Part shown: one piece after another, positions 35,735-45,399 of the stretch
Numbering within the stretch: the first letter of the stretch is position 1
Layout: each line of letters begins with the position of its first letter
Notes under the pieces: model-generated
What the model was told of the DNA's origin: nothing
Databases searched by the model: none
The model's input: the letters and a program-made list of their open reading frames with translations, nothing else
From: Agrobacterium larrymoorei
Lineage (GTDB): Bacteria > Pseudomonadota > Alphaproteobacteria > Rhizobiales > Rhizobiaceae
DNA length: 64,000 nt
Direction: 5' to 3'
NCBI RefSeq assembly: GCF_005145045.1
Contig: NZ_CP039691.1
Span: 1,066,001 to 1,130,000, forward strand
Program-made: the position numbers and the translations under genes

Positions 35735-36820
35735 TTGTCATACCGCAATCTTTCTCAAGACCATTATTCGGTTAGATCTATCATATTGACGATGTTTGGT
35801 ATTCTGATTGTCCTTGCAATCGGTGGGTCTATCCCTTTGCCGGGCTTGGAGCAGGGGCTTGTAGACGAGACAATGGCAAGAGGTGGTTCCTCGCGTATTT
35901 CAATCATGGCGCTTGGAATTCAGCCGCTGCCGACCATCTTTGCGCTTGGGCAGGTGCTGATACTTCTCGCGCCCAAATTGGAGGGGCGGCGCGTTTTCGT
36001 CCTTTCACTGCTGGTTCTCATCTTTATTTCCGCGCTCAGTCAAGCTTACGGTATTTCGCAAGCACTTCTCGCGACTGGGCAAGGCGGCGAGGACAGCGTG
36101 ATTCGAAGCATGCTGATTACCGTCACACTCGTCGGTGGCGTTGCAGTCACTCTCTTTCTTGGCGGCTTGTTGCGATTGCCGCTTCTGACGTCGGGATTCT
36201 GGCTTATCTTGCTTACTGGCACGCTGTCATCAATGCCGCTTTTTGTGATGAGAACCCTCGAGATGCTACGTATGGGCGCAATTCCATTATCCGAACCGTT
36301 GATTGCCATTGGCTGCAGTATCGCCGGTATTTTCTTATCCATGCTCGCTGTCCGGCTGCTTTTGAAAGGCGTCATGATCCAATCTGACCATGGCACTGGT
36401 GCACCTACCTGCCGAAACCTTTTGGGAATCGTTGTATGGCCACCCTTTCTTGCGATGATGTTTGCGCGGCAACTTACGCCGCTCACTTCTTTGGATGCCT
36501 TTTCTTTTTTGTTGTCTGATATCATTCATCCAATTTCTTGGTTCATCACCTTTCAGACCATTTGGACCGTCATTCTCATCCCGGTCTTCGTCTGGCTTTA
36601 CTGGCGCTATTTTGATCGGCGCGGATGTTCGTTATCGCCGTTCACAACGGTTTTTCTCGCGGGCGCTCAGATTTTGGTGGTCGCTGCCGAAATCGTGGTT
36701 AGTGAAAATATGACGTTTCCTACCGTCCTATCCGGCACGGCAATGTTGATTATCGCTGCCATCTGGTTCGCCGTTCTGGATGTTGCCAATCCAAAGCGCG
36801 CCCAGGCAGCAACTGGCTGA
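35735..36820 (+). CDS. SecY-family paralogue, lone, with shortened cytoplasmic loops
   Basis: A 361-residue protein with about ten TM helices. It aligns in order with SecY: IPLPG after TM1 (SecY IPIPG), the plug/TM2 signature GGSSRISIMALGIQP (SecY GGALSRASIFALGIMP), then SQAYGI (TM3), LVGGVAVTLFLGG (TM4), TLEMLRMGAI (TM5/6) and a closing helix TAMLIIAAIWFAVLDV. Basic cytoplasmic loops known to bind ribosome and SecA are reduced. The loop after TM8 keeps about 10 residues, while SecY has about 40, and the TM6-7 loop has lost its basic stretch. The frame opens at GTG 35648, 17 bases after the tRNA. TTG at 35735 with AGAGGA seven bases upstream fits SecY length better. Not the housekeeping SecY. 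Confidence 0.72.
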   Translation: MSYRNLSQDHYSVRSIILTMFGILIVLAIGGSIPLPGLEQGLVDETMARGGSSRISIMALGIQPLPTIFALGQVLILLAPKLEGRRVFVLSLLVLIFISALSQAYGISQALLATGQGGEDSVIRSMLITVTLVGGVAVTLFLGGLLRLPLLTSGFWLILLTGTLSSMPLFVMRTLEMLRMGAIPLSEPLIAIGCSIAGIFLSMLAVRLLLKGVMIQSDHGTGAPTCRNLLGIVVWPPFLAMMFARQLTPLTSLDAFSFLLSDIIHPISWFITFQTIWTVILIPVFVWLYWRYFDRRGCSLSPFTTVFLAGAQILVVAAEIVVSENMTFPTVLSGTAMLIIAAIWFAVLDVANPKRAQAATG

Positions 36821-36946
36821 TCTTTGTTGCATCGTCACAGGGTCTTTACCGCCCGACATCACGCCACCGGTCGCAAATGCTTTCGTAATCGTTAGAATGG
36901 CAGCGAATCCATGTGGGATGTCGTGTGAAGTTGGGGGAGGTCCTGC

Positions 36947-37399
36947 ATGATCGTTGGCGCGGTTTTGACGGCGGTTTTGTTGCTGTTTCTCATTGCCTAT
37001 CCGCGACATCTGAAACCGGTGGTGATTTCTCTTGGCATCGTCTGGGCGGCCATGGCGGTCTGGGTTGTTTTCGACTGGATACGCTCCGGCGAAAGGCTGG
37101 AGGCAATCATCGCGACGGCTTCTTACGATACGACCTGCCAGGATGCGAACGCGCCCATTCGCCTCAGCTTTCAAAACACGAACGGCGTTGCCGTGCGGCG
37201 GTTGACCTATACGCTGGAAGGCTTCGAGCCAGCGTTTCGTGCATCCGTTTCCTTCGATCCCTATCAGATAAGCGAGAGACGGCTGGAGGCGCATGAGACC
37301 TATGCGGCGTGCCGTCCGTTCAGGCTGCGCAACAACGAGAATGTGGATCCCAGGACGCTGGATTGGCGCGTGACCGTCATTTCAGCCGAGTTCGATTGA
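36947..37399 (+). CDS. two-TM protein with extracytoplasmic domain, unknown function
   Basis: A 150-residue protein, with no family I recognise. Two TM helices (about 2-18 and 24-43) form a hairpin, followed by a C-terminal domain of about 105 residues that is beta-rich (RLSFQNTNGVAVRRLTYTLEG) and holds two Cys (TTCQDA and YAACRP). GGGGGAGG upstream gives a strong ribosome binding site for the ATG at 36947. It lies 126 bases after the SecY-like gene on the same strand. Orthologues in rhizobia are likely, but this is inference. Confidence 0.7.
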   Translation: MIVGAVLTAVLLLFLIAYPRHLKPVVISLGIVWAAMAVWVVFDWIRSGERLEAIIATASYDTTCQDANAPIRLSFQNTNGVAVRRLTYTLEGFEPAFRASVSFDPYQISERRLEAHETYAACRPFRLRNNENVDPRTLDWRVTVISAEFD

Positions 37400-37526
37400 G
37401 GGTTATCACGCCATCGTGAGAGCAGCCGGAAGGCTTTGGCGGCAAGCGATTTTACAATGGTTTTGCACTACGACATTTCTGGTGGGCAATTTCTGACACC
37501 TTGCGCGGAAGGGATGCCGGTGGCAC

Positions 37527-38126
37527 ATGAGCCGCGCGTCTGAAGTGCACCGGAAGGTTTTTCGTTTGATTTCCGCCACCAGAATTTTGAAGATCGCCGC
37601 CATATGCCTCGTCGGGCTGCCGGTGCTGACCGGTGCCCACATGGGCATCAACCAGCTGACCGGAAACTTCCACGAGGTGCTGCCCGGCGAACTCTACCGC
37701 TCCGCCCAGCCGAGCGGTGCCGACGTGAACGAATATGCCAAGGCCAAGGGCATCAAAACCATTATCAATCTGCGGGATGAGAAGCGCGAGGCCTGGTACG
37801 AGGCCGAAAGCAACGCTGCGAAGAAGAGCGGCGTACAGCTCGTGGATTTCCCGATCAGTTCAGCCAGGGAGCTTTCCGAAAAGGATGCCGAGTTGCTGGT
37901 TCGGGTAATGAAGGATGCCGAAAAGCCGATCCTCATTCATTGCGAACACGGCGCAAACCGCACCGGCCTTGCATCTGCCATCTATGTGGGCGCCGTGGCA
38001 AAGAAGAGTGAGGCGGCAGCCGAGTTTCAGCTCTCACCTTTTTACGGACATATTCCGATCCCGGGGATCGGACGTTACGCGATGTATTCGTCCTGGGATA
38101 AGTTCGAGGAAACGATTGGGTTTTGA
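37527..38126 (+). CDS. membrane-anchored protein tyrosine/dual-specificity phosphatase
   Basis: A 199-residue phosphatase. An N-terminal TM segment (ILKIAAICLVGLPVLTGAHMG, about 17-36; signal anchor) precedes the catalytic domain. The phosphate-binding loop CX5R is HCEHGANRTG near residue 138. The upstream general-acid region is DFPISSARELSEKDAELLV, and GELYRSAQPS with IKTIINLRDEKREAWYE are typical of the Siw14/DSP-like bacterial phosphatases. It follows the 150-residue two-TM gene by 127 bases on the same strand. Substrates (phosphotyrosine or inositol/polyphosphate-type) are unknown. Confidence 0.85.
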   Translation: MSRASEVHRKVFRLISATRILKIAAICLVGLPVLTGAHMGINQLTGNFHEVLPGELYRSAQPSGADVNEYAKAKGIKTIINLRDEKREAWYEAESNAAKKSGVQLVDFPISSARELSEKDAELLVRVMKDAEKPILIHCEHGANRTGLASAIYVGAVAKKSEAAAEFQLSPFYGHIPIPGIGRYAMYSSWDKFEETIGF

Positions 38127-38665
38127 TTGGCACATGCTGCCGTCATCCTGAGCTTGTCGCGGGCTGTCCGGCCAACTTTTTTTGGGGTGCGCTCTGCAAA
38201 GCCAGCGCCTTTGGAATGAAGAGTTGACCCACCCACGAGCGTCATCCTAGGGCTTGTCCCACTGCTGTCCGGCTGAGGTTTATGGACTTGGTATAGGGCA
38301 TTGATTGCATTTCGTTTTTCGTACTCCGTGCGAACTCGGACTCGCCAGTGCAACGCTGGCTATGAATGTGGCAACGGCAATCCCCACTTCCGTCATCCCG
38401 GACTTGATCCGGGATCCAGCCAGACCAAGTCCTTGGTCTGAAAGACTTTTTCGACGCGCAGACGCGCGTCTGCTGGACCCCGGCTCAAGGCCGGGGTGAC
38501 GAGTGGGGAAGCTGTTCTCGCCCCAAACTAGCCACCCAGTTTAAACCGGACAGAAGTGGGACAAACCCAAGGATGACGGAGGTCTTGGTTTTCAGCTGCA
38601 AAAAGAACCGTTTAAAGCGAGAACAAGAGCCGCGCCAAGGCAACGGCAGTCGCTTAAACCCGAGT
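38127..38665. other. 539-base intergenic region packed with palindromic repeats
   Basis: No gene. From 38140 to about 38389 there are partial repeat units (GTCATCCTGAGCTTGTCGC near 38143; GTCATCCTAGGGCTTGTCCC near 38241), then the full composite repeat at 38390-38580. The end before the convergent AGE gene shows nothing recognisable. Confidence 0.55.
38390..38580. repeat. palindromic mosaic repeat, copy 2, extended (RIME-like)
   Basis: Core 38390-38501 starts CCGTCATCCCGGACTTGATC and ends GGCCGGGGTGACG. Modules in order: CCCGGActtgaTCCGGG hairpin, CAGACCAAGtcCTTGGTCTG arm, GCGCAGACGCGCGTCTGC core, and a CCCCGGCtcaagGCCGGGG hairpin. It continues for about 79 bases to 38580 (CCCAAACTA, CAGTTTAAACCGGACAG, ending GGATGACGG) in close agreement with the copy at 50759. 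Confidence 0.8.
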
Positions 38666-39913
38666 TCAGAACCGCCCACCCTTTTCCGCAATAACCTTCG
38701 TCAGGCTTCCATCCGCCGGGAACAGTGGAATGAGGCAGGCCTGCAAAGCGTGGTAGATGTCGCCCTTGCCGGGGAAGAGGGTGTTGGCGGGAACGAGGTC
38801 TTCCGTCAGTTCCTCATGCCAGCCACCATGCTGATGGTCGAGGAAGCGGTTGGCGATGGTGCTCCAGATGCGGCGGTAGCTGTCTTCGTAGAACTCATCG
38901 GCTGGCAGGTGCTCGTTGAGGAAGTGGGCTGCACCTGCGGCTTCGCACATGGGCCACCACAGCTTTTCCGTTTTTGCGGGCGTGTTGTCCCAGTCGAGCG
39001 TATAGAAGAAGCCGCCTTTTTCACGGTCCCAACCGAGCGCCATGGATTGAACGAAGAGGGATTTCGCTGCCGTCGGCATCCATTCATGTTTGTGCCCGCC
39101 AAGCACCCAGAGCTGAAGGATGAGGCGTGCCCATTCCAGCCAGTGGCCGGGGGTGGAGCCAGAGGGGCGGAACATTTCATTGCCGCGGTAATCCTTGTCC
39201 AGCACCCAGTTCTCATCGAAATGTTCCGGCACACGGAAGTCCAGCGCACCCGCCGCACGGCGGATGACGAGGTCCGCAATGCGCTCGGCCTTGGTGAGAT
39301 AGGCCTTGTCACCCGTTACCTCGAAGGCCGCCATCAGCGCTTCGGTCAGGTGCATATTGGAGTTCTGGCCGCGATAATTCTCGATTGTCGACCAGTCGCG
39401 GTAGAACTCTTCCGAAATCGCGCCGTGCCGGTCTTCCCAGAATTTCGTCTCGAGGATTTCGGTGATATCGGCCAGCATCGCATCCGCCAGCGGGTGGCCA
39501 ACGACCTTGGCAGAAGACGCTGCCAGCAGCACGAATGCGTGGCCATAGCCCTGCTTGGTGGCATCTGCCGGGCCGTCGTCATTCACCTGCCAGAAATACC
39601 CGCCATGCTCGCCATCGCGGTGCTGGTTCCAGAGGTAAGTCATGCCATGGTCGATGATATCACCACAGCCGGGACGGCCCAGCAGGTGGCCGATAGAAAA
39701 GCAATGCACCATGCGCGCGGAAGCATGGATGCCGCGCACCTGATTATCGGAAACGAGAGGCACGCCCTGACGGTCCAGATCGAAAAAACCGCCCTTGGGA
39801 TTGACCGCGCGATACTGGAAGAAATCGAACAGGCCTTCTGCCTGCTTTGCCAGCCATTGCCGGTGCCAGGGCAGGGTGCTCCAGTTGGCTTTCGTGCTGT
39901 CCGTCTCGCTCAT
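38666..39913 (-). CDS. AGE family epimerase/isomerase
   Basis: A 415-residue (alpha/alpha)6-barrel sugar epimerase/isomerase of the N-acylglucosamine 2-epimerase superfamily. The start follows AAAGGAGG, nine bases upstream of the ATG at 39913, which decides it over the frame beginning 20 codons earlier. Typical segments: FFDLDRQGVPL, KQGYGHAFVLLAAS with the likely catalytic His near residue 120, NSNMHLTEALMAAFE, PGHWLEWARLIL with the barrel His, and the HQHGGWHEEL end. Members include AGE, YihS (mannose isomerase) and cellobiose 2-epimerase; which one this is cannot be told. It is divergent from metH. Confidence 0.87.
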   Translation of the reverse strand: MSETDSTKANWSTLPWHRQWLAKQAEGLFDFFQYRAVNPKGGFFDLDRQGVPLVSDNQVRGIHASARMVHCFSIGHLLGRPGCGDIIDHGMTYLWNQHRDGEHGGYFWQVNDDGPADATKQGYGHAFVLLAASSAKVVGHPLADAMLADITEILETKFWEDRHGAISEEFYRDWSTIENYRGQNSNMHLTEALMAAFEVTGDKAYLTKAERIADLVIRRAAGALDFRVPEHFDENWVLDKDYRGNEMFRPSGSTPGHWLEWARLILQLWVLGGHKHEWMPTAAKSLFVQSMALGWDREKGGFFYTLDWDNTPAKTEKLWWPMCEAAGAAHFLNEHLPADEFYEDSYRRIWSTIANRFLDHQHGGWHEELTEDLVPANTLFPGKGDIYHALQACLIPLFPADGSLTKVIAEKGGRF

Positions 39914-40040
39914 GCAATCCTCCTTTGATGCAGTCTGGATTCTACCTATATCTTTCAGGCTTAAGGGTGTCATCCATAACGGAAATTTCGTAACCTTGGT
40001 TTAGGACGCAAATGGTTTGCTTGAACCGTTTCATATGTTG

Positions 40041-40060
40041 ACATAAAGATATCTTTATGT
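40041..40060 (+). promoter_or_regulatory. perfect palindrome in the metH promoter region
   Basis: ACATAAAGATATCTTTATGT is a perfect 20-base palindrome 45 bases upstream of the metH start. TTGAAC at 40021-40026 with 17 bases to TAAAGA (40044-40049) would put the -10 box inside it, so a repressor bound there would block transcription. An ArsR-type regulator of the methionine cycle such as SahR is a candidate by gene function only. Confidence 0.6.
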
Positions 40061-40104
40061 GACTTGAGATTTGCTGATTTGCAAAGAATGAGGAGTGAGT
40101 GCCG

Positions 40105-43100
40105 ATGTTGGATAATCTGTTTGGCCCGCTGGGCGGCAAACAAGACGGCGCGGAAATTCTGAAAGCGCTGAGACAGGCTGCTCAGGAGCGTATCCTCATT
40201 CTCGATGGTGCCATGGGCACGCAGATTCAGGGGCTTGGATTTGATGAAGATCATTTCCGTGGAGATCGCTTCATTGGTTGTGCCTGTCATCAGAAGGGCA
40301 ATAACGACCTGCTGATCCTGACCCAGCCGGATGCAATCGAAGAAATCCATTACCGCTACGCCATGGCGGGTGCGGATATTCTGGAAACCAACACTTTCTC
40401 CTCTACGCGCATTGCGCAGGCGGATTATGAGATGGAAGGTGCGGTTTACGATCTGAACCGCGAAGGTGCCTTCGTCGTGCGCCGCGCCGCACAGCGTGCG
40501 GAGCGCGAGGATGGACGCCGCCGTTTCGTAGCGGGCGCCATCGGCCCCACCAACCGCACTGCCTCCATCTCGCCGGATGTGAACAATCCCGGCTACCGCG
40601 CCGTTTCGTTCGATGATCTTCGCGTGGCCTATGGCGAGCAGATCGATGGCCTGATCGATGGCGGTGCCGATATCATCCTCATCGAAACCATTTTCGATAC
40701 GCTGAACGCCAAGGCCGCGATCTTTGCCTGCGAAGAGCGCTTTGCGGCCAAGGGCATTCATCTGCCGGTGATGATTTCGGGCACGATTACCGATCTTTCC
40801 GGTCGCACGCTCTCCGGCCAGACCCCGTCAGCCTTCTGGAACTCGGTGCGCCACGCCAACCCCTTCACAATCGGCCTGAACTGCGCGCTGGGCGCCAACG
40901 CCATGCGCCCGCATTTGCAGGAACTGTCCGACGTTGCGGATACTTTCATCTGCGCATACCCGAATGCGGGTCTGCCCAACGAATTCGGCCAGTATGATGA
41001 AACGCCGGATATGATGGCGGCGCAGGTTGCCGAGTTTGCGCGTGAAGGTCTGGTCAACGTCGTGGGCGGCTGCTGTGGCTCCACGCCGGAGCATATCCGC
41101 GCCATCGCCGAAGCCGTGAAGGGTTTCGAGCCGCGCAAGGTGCCGGAACACAAGTCCTTCATGTCTCTGTCTGGCCTAGAGCCCTTCGTGCTGACCAAGG
41201 ATATTCCGTTCGTCAATGTGGGCGAGCGCACCAATGTCACCGGCTCTGCCAAGTTCCGCAAGCTGATCACGGCTGGTGATTACACGGCTGCTCTCGCCGT
41301 TGCCCGCGATCAGGTGGAAAACGGTGCGCAGATCATCGACATCAACATGGATGAGGGCCTGATCGACAGCCAGAAGGCCATGGTCGAATTCCTCAACCTC
41401 ATCGCTGCCGAGCCGGATATCGCGCGCGTTCCGGTCATGATCGATAGTTCCAAATGGGAGATCATCGAGGCTGGCCTGAAATGCGTTCAGGGCAAGTCCG
41501 TGGTCAACTCCATCTCGCTGAAAGAGGGCGAGGAGAAGTTTCTGGAGCAGGCGCGTCTCGTGCGCCATTACGGTGCCGCCGTCGTCGTCATGGCCTTCGA
41601 TGAGGTGGGGCAGGCCGACACTTATGAGCGCAAGGTGGAAATCTGCACCCGCGCCTACAAGCTTTTGACCGAGAAGGCAGGTCTTCTGCCGGAAGACATC
41701 ATCTTCGACCCGAATATCTTCGCCGTCGCGACGGGTATCGAAGAGCACAATAATTACGGCGTGGACTTTATTCAGGCCACGAAGACGATCCGCGAAACCA
41801 TGCCGCTGGTGCATATTTCCGGCGGCGTTTCCAACCTGTCCTTCTCTTTCCGCGGCAATGAGCCGGTGCGTGAGGCGATGCATGCCGTGTTCCTCTACCA
41901 CGCCATTCAGGTCGGCATGGATATGGGCATCGTCAATGCCGGTCAGCTGGCGGTTTATGAGAGCATCGATCCCGAACTGCGCGAAGCCTGCGAAGACGTG
42001 GTGCTGAACCGTCGCGAAGATGGCACCGAGCGGCTGCTGGCTGTGGCGGAAAAATTCCGTGGCGGTCCAGGTCGGGAAGCAAAGGTGCAGGATCTGGCAT
42101 GGCGTGAATGGTCTGTCGAAAAGCGGCTGGAACACGCGCTCGTCAACGGCATCACCGATTACATCGATGCCGATACGGAAGAGGCGCGGCAGCAGGCAGC
42201 ACGTCCGCTGCACGTCATCGAAGGTCCGTTGATGGCGGGCATGAATGTGGTGGGGGATTTGTTCGGTTCGGGCAAGATGTTCCTGCCGCAGGTGGTGAAA
42301 TCCGCCCGCGTGATGAAGCAGGCCGTGGCCGTTCTCTTGCCATACATGGAAGAAGAGAAGCGCCAGAATGGCGGCGATGAGCGCAAGGCTGCCGGCAAGG
42401 TGCTGATGGCGACCGTGAAGGGCGATGTGCACGATATCGGCAAGAACATCGTCGGCGTCGTGCTTGCCTGCAACAATTACGAAATCATCGACCTTGGCGT
42501 CATGGTGCCCACCACGAAGATTCTCGAGACGGCGATTGCCGAGAAGGTCGATGTCATCGGCCTTTCCGGCCTCATCACGCCGTCCTTGGATGAGATGGTG
42601 CATGTTGCTGCCGAAATGGAGCGCATGGGTCTCGACCTGCCGCTGCTGATTGGTGGCGCAACGACCAGCCGTGTTCATACGGCCGTAAAGATCAGCCCAC
42701 GTTACGAAAAGGGTCAGGCGATCTATGTGACTGATGCTTCGCGTGCGGTCGGCGTCGTCTCCTCGCTGCTCTCTGCCGAACAGAAGCCCGCTTATGTCGA
42801 TGGCATCCGCGCGGAATATGCCAAGGTGGCAGAAGCGCACGCCCGCAACGAGCGCGAAAAGCAGCGCCTGCCGCTGTCTCGCGCACGCGAAAACGCGCAG
42901 AAGGTGGATTGGGCGGGCTATCAGCCGGTCAAGCCGCAATTCATCGGCACAAAGACCTTCGAAACCTACGATCTTGAGGAACTGTCCCGTTACATCGACT
43001 GGACGCCGTTCTTCCAGACATGGGAGTTGAAGGGCCGTTACCCCGCCATTCTGGAAGATGAGAAGCAGGGCGAGGCTGCGCGTCAGCTCTATGCGGATGC

Positions 43101-43878
43101 GCAAGCCATGCTGAAGAAGATCATCGACGAGAAGTGGTTCCGCCCACGCGCCGTCATCGGCTTCTGGCCAGCGAACACGGTGGGAGACGATATCCGCCTG
43201 TTCACCGACGAGGGCCGGACGAAGGAGCTCGAGACCTTCTTCACGCTGCGCCAGCAGCTTTCCAAGCGTGATGGCCGCCCGAATGTGGCGTTGTCTGATT
43301 TCGTTGCACCGAAGGACAGCGGCGTTGCCGATTATGTCGGCGGCTTCGTGGTTACGGCGGGTATCGAGGAAGTGGCGATTGCGGAGCGCTTCGAGCGCGC
43401 CAATGACGATTACTCCTCCATTCTCGTCAAGGCTCTGGCAGACCGCTTCGCCGAAGCCTTTGCCGAGCGTATGCATGAGCGCGTGCGCAAGGAGTTCTGG
43501 GGTTATGCCACCGGGGAGAGCTTCAGCAATGAGGAACTGGTCGGCGAAGCTTACGCAGGCATCCGCCCGGCACCGGGCTATCCCGCCCAGCCTGACCACA
43601 CGGAAAAAGAAACGCTTTTCCGCCTGCTGGACGCCACTAACCAGACCGGCGTGGAACTGACCGAAAGCTACGCCATGTGGCCCGGCTCCTCCGTCTCCGG
43701 CCTCTATATCGGCCACCCGGAAAGCTATTATTTCGGCGTCGCCAAGGTGGAGCGGGATCAGGTGCAGGATTACGCGCAGCGCAAGGGCATGGCTGTGGCA
43801 GAGGTTGAGCGTTGGCTTGGGCCGGTGCTGAATTATGTGCCGACGGATGCGGCGAAGGAAGTTGAGACGGCGGCTTGA
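40105..43878 (+). CDS. metH: cobalamin-dependent methionine synthase
   Basis: MetH moves the methyl group from 5-methyltetrahydrofolate to homocysteine through cobalamin. 1257 residues, all four modules: homocysteine domain (about 20-345, start [10 protein letters not shown], zinc cysteines in [12 protein letters not shown] near residue 330), pterin domain ([12 protein letters not shown] near 375), B12 domain with cap (about 650-895, cobalamin-binding [15 protein letters not shown] near 775, His as the lower ligand), and the SAM-dependent reactivation domain at the C-terminus (about 920-1250; [24 protein letters not shown]). ATG at 40105 is chosen because AGGAG at 40091-40095 is nine bases away; GTG at 40099 is only three away. 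A palindromic operator lies upstream. Confidence 0.97.
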   Translation: MLDNLFGPLGGKQDGAEILKALRQAAQERILILDGAMGTQIQGLGFDEDHFRGDRFIGCACHQKGNNDLLILTQPDAIEEIHYRYAMAGADILETNTFSSTRIAQADYEMEGAVYDLNREGAFVVRRAAQRAEREDGRRRFVAGAIGPTNRTASISPDVNNPGYRAVSFDDLRVAYGEQIDGLIDGGADIILIETIFDTLNAKAAIFACEERFAAKGIHLPVMISGTITDLSGRTLSGQTPSAFWNSVRHANPFTIGLNCALGANAMRPHLQELSDVADTFICAYPNAGLPNEFGQYDETPDMMAAQVAEFAREGLVNVVGGCCGSTPEHIRAIAEAVKGFEPRKVPEHKSFMSLSGLEPFVLTKDIPFVNVGERTNVTGSAKFRKLITAGDYTAALAVARDQVENGAQIIDINMDEGLIDSQKAMVEFLNLIAAEPDIARVPVMIDSSKWEIIEAGLKCVQGKSVVNSISLKEGEEKFLEQARLVRHYGAAVVVMAFDEVGQADTYERKVEICTRAYKLLTEKAGLLPEDIIFDPNIFAVATGIEEHNNYGVDFIQATKTIRETMPLVHISGGVSNLSFSFRGNEPVREAMHAVFLYHAIQVGMDMGIVNAGQLAVYESIDPELREACEDVVLNRREDGTERLLAVAEKFRGGPGREAKVQDLAWREWSVEKRLEHALVNGITDYIDADTEEARQQAARPLHVIEGPLMAGMNVVGDLFGSGKMFLPQVVKSARVMKQAVAVLLPYMEEEKRQNGGDERKAAGKVLMATVKGDVHDIGKNIVGVVLACNNYEIIDLGVMVPTTKILETAIAEKVDVIGLSGLITPSLDEMVHVAAEMERMGLDLPLLIGGATTSRVHTAVKISPRYEKGQAIYVTDASRAVGVVSSLLSAEQKPAYVDGIRAEYAKVAEAHARNEREKQRLPLSRARENAQKVDWAGYQPVKPQFIGTKTFETYDLEELSRYIDWTPFFQTWELKGRYPAILEDEKQGEAARQLYADAQAMLKKIIDEKWFRPRAVIGFWPANTVGDDIRLFTDEGRTKELETFFTLRQQLSKRDGRPNVALSDFVAPKDSGVADYVGGFVVTAGIEEVAIAERFERANDDYSSILVKALADRFAEAFAERMHERVRKEFWGYATGESFSNEELVGEAYAGIRPAPGYPAQPDHTEKETLFRLLDATNQTGVELTESYAMWPGSSVSGLYIGHPESYYFGVAKVERDQVQDYAQRKGMAVAEVERWLGPVLNYVPTDAAKEVETAA

Positions 43879-44185
43879 TGGGGTTTTAGCTGTAGCTGGT
43901 GGTATTCAATGCCTTCAGCGTCTAGGCGCTAAAGTTATTGCGCGCCAACATCCACTTCCGTCACCCCGCACTTGATGCGGGGTCCAGCCGACGCGCGTCT
44001 GCGCGTCGAAAAGAGTCTCTTGCGATCAACGACTTGATAGCGCATCAAGTGCCGGATGACGGTGCATGTGGCACCGCTCGCCGCCAATAGCCGACGTCCA
44101 GGCATTTAATCCGTTTACACGGCGTGCGCCAAGACGTGGAAGAGTGGAGCGCACGACGCTTCGTCTGCGCTCCACCAACCATCAA
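43879..44185. other. intergenic region with palindromic repeat between metH and adhC
   Basis: A 307-base gap between convergent genes. Apart from the mosaic repeat at 43958-44062, I see nothing that resembles a gene or a terminator with T tract. Confidence 0.5.
43958..44062. repeat. palindromic mosaic repeat, copy 3 (RIME-like)
   Basis: Starts CCGTCACCCCGCACTTGATG and ends GCCGGATGACGG. Modules are CCCCGCacttgatGCGGGG, then the GACGCGCGTCTGCGCGTC core, then TCTTGCGATCAACGACTTGA and CATCAAGTGCCGGATGAC at the right end. The CAGACCAAG arm of the other copies is replaced, which shows the mosaic nature. Confidence 0.7.
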
Positions 44186-45313
44186 TCAATACACCACGAC
44201 ACCGCGAATGCTTTCGCCCTTATGCATCAACTCAAATCCCTTGTTGATGTCTTCGAGCGGCATGGTGTGGGTGATCATCGGGTCGATCTGGATTTTGCCC
44301 TCCATGTACCAGTCAACGATCTTCGGAACATCCGTGCGACCGCGCGCGCCGCCGAAGGCGGTGCCCATCCAGTTGCGGCCAGTGACGAGCTGGAACGGGC
44401 GAGTGGAGATTTCCTGGCCGGCACCTGCAACGCCGATGATGACCGATTTGCCCCAGCCGCGATGCGAGGCTTCAAGTGCCTGACGCATGACCTTGGTGTT
44501 GCCGGTGCAATCGAAGGTGTAATCCGCGCCGCCGATCAGGTCGCCATTGCGCTTCGTCATGTTGACGAGATAGGGCACGATATCGTCGCCGACGTCTTTC
44601 GGATTGACGAAATGCGTCATGCCAAATTTTTCGCCCCAGGCCTTGCGTTCAGGGTTGATATCGACGCCGATGATCATGTCCGCACCGGCAAGACGCAGGC
44701 CCTGCAGCACGTTGAGACCGATGCCGCCGAGACCGAAGACGATGGCGGTCGAGCCGATTTCGACCTTGGCCGTATTGATGACCGCGCCGATGCCGGTCGT
44801 CACGCCGCAACCGATGTAGCAGACCTTGTCGAAAGGCGCGTCAGGGTTGATCTTGGCGAGCGCGATTTCCGGCAGAACCGTGTAATTGGCGAAGGTGGAG
44901 CAGCCCATATAGTGGTGAATCTTGTCCTTGCCGATGGAGAAACGGCTGGTGCCATCCGGCATCACGCCCTGACCCTGTGTGGCGCGGATCGAGGTGCAGA
45001 GATTGGTCTTGCGCGAGGTGCAGGAATAGCACTCGCGGCATTCCGGCGTGTAGAGCGGAATAACGTGATCGCCCTTCTTGACCGAGGTGACACCGGGGCC
45101 GACATCGACAACGATGCCTGCGCCCTCATGGCCGAGAATGGCTGGAAACAGGCCTTCCGGGTCAGCACCGGAGAGGGTGAAATCGTCCGTATGGCAAATG
45201 CCGGTCGCCTTGACCTCGATCAGCACTTCACCCGCACGCGGGCCGTCTAGCTGAACGGTCATAACTTCCAATGGCTTGCCTGCCTGAACGGCGACTGCGG
45301 CGCGAACGTCCAT
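44186..45313 (-). CDS. frmA: S-(hydroxymethyl)glutathione dehydrogenase / class III alcohol dehydrogenase
   Basis: A 375-residue zinc enzyme oxidising the formaldehyde-glutathione adduct. The catalytic zinc site starts with [13 protein letters not shown] (Cys near 40) and includes [12 protein letters not shown] (His/Glu near 60). The four structural zinc Cys are in [15 protein letters not shown] near 90-105. The Rossmann motif [12 protein letters not shown] near 193-204 and DINPERK bind [14 protein letters not shown] and [18 protein letters not shown] are class III signatures. AAGGAGACGAG upstream supports the start. It stands alone here; no formyl-glutathione hydrolase is adjacent. Confidence 0.94.
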   Translation of the reverse strand: MDVRAAVAVQAGKPLEVMTVQLDGPRAGEVLIEVKATGICHTDDFTLSGADPEGLFPAILGHEGAGIVVDVGPGVTSVKKGDHVIPLYTPECRECYSCTSRKTNLCTSIRATQGQGVMPDGTSRFSIGKDKIHHYMGCSTFANYTVLPEIALAKINPDAPFDKVCYIGCGVTTGIGAVINTAKVEIGSTAIVFGLGGIGLNVLQGLRLAGADMIIGVDINPERKAWGEKFGMTHFVNPKDVGDDIVPYLVNMTKRNGDLIGGADYTFDCTGNTKVMRQALEASHRGWGKSVIIGVAGAGQEISTRPFQLVTGRNWMGTAFGGARGRTDVPKIVDWYMEGKIQIDPMITHTMPLEDINKGFELMHKGESIRGVVVY

Positions 45314-45399
45314 CGTCTCGTCTCCTTATGTATTTGCATTCGTAGATGCACGTTTTGCCCGACGTTCGGTTTGCGAACAAGTGCGGCTGCGGCAATTCC

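Noticed and set aside
35556..35740. Integrated phage or island at the tRNA
   Set aside because: No integrase gene and no repeat of the tRNA 3' end was found in the window, so only the weaker statement about proximity is kept.
36913..37296. A second frame overlapping the two-TM gene
   Set aside because: The other frame has the strong GGGGGAGG site and a credible TM hairpin; this one is a shadow.
40041..40104. Cobalamin riboswitch upstream of metH
   Set aside because: The leader is too short, and no B12-box-like motif is seen; only the palindrome is present.
41176..43716. An 846-codon open frame antisense to metH
   Set aside because: metH is certain; the opposite frame lacks any domain or ribosome site.
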